Positions 5,377 through 7,034 of a DNA stretch of 7,034 nucleotides are shown here, piece by piece; positions within the stretch are counted from its first letter, which is position 1, and each line of letters starts with the position of its first letter. The stretch lies in NCBI GenBank assembly GCA_016219165.1, contig JACRCB010000029.1, positions 1 to 7,034 of the forward strand, given 5' to 3'. The position numbers and the translations under genes are program-made. Source of the DNA: Deltaproteobacteria bacterium (lineage in GTDB: Bacteria > Desulfobacterota > GWC2-55-46 > DRQE01). The notes beneath the pieces were generated by a model. The model made no database searches and was not told the origin of the DNA. It was given only the letters and a program-made list of their open reading frames with translations.

Positions 5377-5673
5377 ATGGAATTGATAGACCTTAAAGAA
5401 AGGGTAGGTTTTTCATCGGAGTTTACTCCCCGGATATTGAGGGTGAGGCCCGAGTATAAGGTGCCGCTTATATGCATGGAGCCCGGTCAGGAAATACCGG
5501 CGCACCCAAGCGGCACCGGGATATTCTATTTCATAAGCGGCAAAGGGGTTATGACGGTCGGGGGGAAAGCGGTGGAGGTCGGGGCGGGCGACATGGTCTT
5601 TGCGGAGAAGGGGGAGACGAGGGGGATAAAGGCAACGGAGAGGTTGACGGCCTTTGCGGTGAGTCTGGGCTGA
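5377..5673 (+). CDS. Small single-domain cupin protein with degenerate metal site
   Basis: The protein has 98 residues and is a compact beta-barrel cupin. The first cupin motif is recognisable around PGQEIPAHPSGTGIFYFISGKG (split: PGQEIPAHPS, GTGIFYFISGKG), with the Gly turn at 55-57. The second is GAGDMVFAEKGETRGIKA. Of the usual ligands only H43 remains: the second His of HxH is S45, the Glu position is not acidic, and the His of motif 2 is replaced near R82. It may therefore bind a small molecule without metal, or act as a sensor or structural protein. A GGGAGGG at 5361-5367 lies about 10 bases before the ATG, and an AT-rich TGG-TAAAAA at 5326-5334 is a possible -10. The OmpA lipoprotein gene follows after 135 bases on the same strand. 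The fold is fairly secure; the function is unknown. Confidence 0.8.
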   Translation: MELIDLKERVGFSSEFTPRILRVRPEYKVPLICMEPGQEIPAHPSGTGIFYFISGKGVMTVGGKAVEVGAGDMVFAEKGETRGIKATERLTAFAVSLG

Positions 5674-5808
5674 TTCCCTGAAATGGCCAGTAGAGCGGAG
5701 GAGAACTTCGACGCGCGCAAGACCGGCTGCCGCAGCCGGCGGCGAAGGGCTTGAAGATGCGTTACGGGCTTCCCCGGTTTTCCCGGGGCGGCGATAAGGA
5801 GGCGGGTC
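5674..5808 (+). other. GC-rich structured leader between the cupin and OmpA lipoprotein genes
   Basis: Two strong hairpins are visible: CCGGCTG-CCG-CAGCCGG (5723-5739), bracketed by CTTCG (5706-5710) and CGAAG (5743-5747), and CCCCGG-loop-CCGGGG (5772-5788), ending 7 bases before the Shine-Dalgarno AAGGAGG (5796-5802). No T tract follows, so neither is a classic terminator. The layout could influence translation of the lipoprotein gene or act as a processing or stability element. No known riboswitch family is matched by eye. Confidence 0.4.
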
Positions 5809-6756
5809 ATGAAAAAACTTTTATTTTGTTGTTTCTCTTCGATGATAATTTTTACGGGATGCGTCAGCAGCCAGACCTACAAAAAAACCTTTGATGAATC
5901 GGAAACAAGACTGACGCGGCTTGAGAAGGTCTCTCGGGAACTGGAGGGCGAGAAGAAGGCAAACGAAATCCTCAGGAAAGACCTCGCGGACCAGGCGGCA
6001 TTGAAGGAGAAAGAGATTTCCTCCCTCAAGGGCCGGATTGAGGAGTTGGGCGGCAAGGGGATAATGACGTCAAAAGAGATTGAGGACTTAAGGCTGGAAA
6101 ACGGGAGGCTCTCCGCCGCGGATAAGGCCAAGGCAGGGGAACTCGTTTCCCTTAAGGAGGAACTCGCCAACGGGGCCAAGGAAAAAGATTATCTCGGCCG
6201 CGAGGTTGAACGGCTTAAGGTGAAGGCCGGGGAGATAAGTTCCGAAAAGGAGAAGGAGATCTCAGACGTCAGGAATACGTATGAAAACCTCGTTAAAGAA
6301 ATGAAATCGGAGATAGAAAAAGGGGACATCAGGATAACACAGGCCATTGACAGGCTTTCCGTAAACATGGTGGAGAAGATACTTTTCGATTCGGGCAAGG
6401 CGGAGTTGAGGCCCGGCGGATTGACGGTCATCAAGAGGGTGGGAGACATCCTTAAAAAGGCCTCCGACAAGCAGATAAGGGTAGAGGGGCATACCGACAA
6501 CGTCCAGATAGGCGCGAGGATAAGGGAGAGATATCCGACCAACTGGGAACTCTCAACGACGCGGGCGACGAATGTAGTGCGGTATCTTGAGGACAAGGTC
6601 GGCGTAGACCCGAGGCTTTTGTCGGCGGCGGGATTTGCCGACAAGAAACCGGTTGCCGCCAACGATACCGTGGAAGGCCGCGCCCAGAACAGAAGAATCG
6701 AAATAGTCCTTCTGCCGCTCGATGTGGACCGCGTCCTGGAGGAGTTAAAGAAATAG
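5809..6756 (+). CDS. OmpA/MotB-type peptidoglycan-binding lipoprotein with a long coiled coil
   Basis: The protein has 315 residues. The start MKKLLFCCFSSMIIFTGC is a lipoprotein signal with C18 as the lipidated residue, and serine at +2/+3 (VSS) fits outer-membrane sorting in Gram-negatives. Residues about 25-185 are charged heptad sequence with no proline, a long coiled coil. Residues 188-303 form an OmpA C-terminal-like domain: ILFDSGKAELRPGG, VEGHTDN (D230), a 14-residue insert, NWELSTTRATNVVRYL (R252), GFADKKPVAAND and GRAQNRRIEIVL. D230 and R252 correspond to the pair that grips diaminopimelate in peptidoglycan. The likely role is tethering the outer membrane to the cell wall, with the coil as spacer. 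AAGGAGG lies 6 bases before the ATG. The longer insert between D230 and NWEL is typical of the MotB-like branch. Confidence 0.9.
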   Translation: MKKLLFCCFSSMIIFTGCVSSQTYKKTFDESETRLTRLEKVSRELEGEKKANEILRKDLADQAALKEKEISSLKGRIEELGGKGIMTSKEIEDLRLENGRLSAADKAKAGELVSLKEELANGAKEKDYLGREVERLKVKAGEISSEKEKEISDVRNTYENLVKEMKSEIEKGDIRITQAIDRLSVNMVEKILFDSGKAELRPGGLTVIKRVGDILKKASDKQIRVEGHTDNVQIGARIRERYPTNWELSTTRATNVVRYLEDKVGVDPRLLSAAGFADKKPVAANDTVEGRAQNRRIEIVLLPLDVDRVLEELKK

Positions 6757-6796
6757 GGGTTGCTCGGAGCGGGGCTTGAGTTTCTAATATGAGGAA

Positions 6797-6869
6797 TACG
6801 GGCAACCTATCTGGTTCCGGCGCTTTTAAATCATCCGGCACCCTTGGCCCAGTAATGGAGACTCCCGTA
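6797..6869 (+). other. Possible structured RNA or regulatory element upstream of the last gene
   Basis: TACGGG (6797-6802) pairs with CCCGTA (6864-6869), enclosing a hairpin GGTTCCGG (6813-6820) with CCGGCACC (6835-6842; one mismatch). Alternative pairings compete: GGGCAA (6800-6805) with TTGGCCC (6844-6850), and CTGGT (6811-6815) with ACCAG (6872-6876). Competing stems are typical of switch-like RNA, but the element lies upstream of the extended -10 at 6898. It would therefore belong to the 3' end of the lipoprotein transcript or to a separate RNA. I could not match a known family. Confidence 0.3.
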
Positions 6870-6897
6870 ACACCAGAGTGATAAAACAGGCAAAAAA

Positions 6898-6906
6898 TGC
6901 TATACT
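6898..6906 (+). promoter_or_regulatory. Extended -10 promoter directly before the right-edge gene
   Basis: TGC-TATACT forms an extended -10; the -35 region is weak. Transcription would begin about 6912-6914, right at the ATG at 6915, so the mRNA may be leaderless or nearly so. Confidence 0.5.
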
Positions 6907-6914
6907 GTATTATT

Positions 6915-7034
6915 ATGACGGCAGAGGAACTCATAGGGGTCTGGAAAGAGACGGCGGAAAGACACGGGTATGTTCTGAACACAAAGAAGGCGGGGTATAT
7001 CGAGAAGGGGGCCGCTATCTGTGTAAAGATATTC
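6915..7034 (+). CDS. Start of a gene cut by the window edge, possibly ferredoxin-thioredoxin-reductase-like
   Basis: Forty codons are present from ATG 6915 and the frame stays open to the edge. The N-terminus MTAEELIGVWKETAERHGY followed by VLNTKK resembles the first helix and turn of small ferredoxin-thioredoxin reductase catalytic-domain proteins. In those proteins a CPC motif comes about 10-15 residues beyond the point where this window stops. The cysteine seen (C36) is not in that motif. The family is therefore a guess from the first helix only. No Shine-Dalgarno sequence lies before the ATG and the -10 box ends 8 bases upstream, which suggests leaderless translation. Confidence 0.45.
   Translation, partial: MTAEELIGVWKETAERHGYVLNTKKAGYIEKGAAICVKIF

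Noticed and set aside
5244..5477. Extension of the secretin-like protein upstream to 5477
   Set aside because: It would run through its own TATAAT promoter and into the divergent cupin gene; the signal peptide begins at 5243.
5674..5808. Cyclic-di-GMP (GEMM) riboswitch
   Set aside because: The hairpins are present but the conserved GEMM core sequences are not seen.
6189..6662. Minus-strand frame of 157 codons, and the similar one at 6452-6982
   Set aside because: Both are antisense to the clear OmpA lipoprotein gene or its downstream region and show no family features.
1..7034. CRISPR array
   Set aside because: No series of regularly spaced repeats; the tandem and inverted repeats seen are isolated.

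Overview
The window reads as bacterial chromosome from a Gram-negative, probably anaerobic or deep-branching lineage such as Nitrospirota or Desulfobacterota. That placement is an inference. It rests on an OmpA-type lipoprotein, a secretin-like protein, a B12-type radical SAM enzyme and a short inverted-repeat element with a 'TGTCATTGCGAG' core of a kind I associate with those groups. Protein families were recognised by eye, without searches.

Left part (1-2060) looks like the end of an integrated genomic island. It opens with a broken IS3-like transposase remnant (1-142). Positions 143-329 hold nothing I recognise apart from the ribosome binding site of the next gene. An HNH nuclease gene (330-893) follows, whose protein ends in a dockerin/EF-hand-like calcium loop. 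Next is a 240-base stretch with a run of nine G and two doubtful small frames. Then comes a gene for a possible PD-(D/E)XK-type nuclease (1136-1855) carrying an in-frame 12-base tandem duplication. Both nuclease genes may be defence or restriction cargo. No integrase is visible.

Junction (1856-2400). This 545-base stretch has no convincing gene. It holds TGTGCCC repeats (possible integrase arm sites) and a 9-base tandem repeat. The key feature is the 3' half of a tRNA-Glu(TTC) gene, cut exactly at the anticodon loop (2061-2104). This is the classic attachment scar of a tyrosine-recombinase element. Directly behind it is a strong intrinsic terminator, probably the original terminator of the tRNA gene, so the native chromosome should resume here. 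A 133-bp MITE-like element (2251-2383) with 15-bp terminal inverted repeats and a 5-bp target duplication has inserted just upstream of a small membrane protein gene (2401-2559).

Right part (2560-7034) is ordinary chromosome. On the minus strand lie a B12-binding-type radical SAM enzyme (2714-4192) and an unusually short secretin-domain protein (4362-5243), each with its own recognisable promoter. On the plus strand, divergent from the secretin-like gene, come a tiny cupin with most metal ligands missing (5377-5673), a GC-rich structured leader, and an OmpA/MotB-type coiled-coil lipoprotein (5809-6756). After a possibly structured stretch (6797-6869), an extended -10 promoter leads almost directly into a truncated gene at the right edge (6915 onward). 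This last gene may encode a ferredoxin-thioredoxin-reductase-like protein. The secretin-like protein and the OmpA lipoprotein both point to the cell envelope, but nothing shows that they work together.
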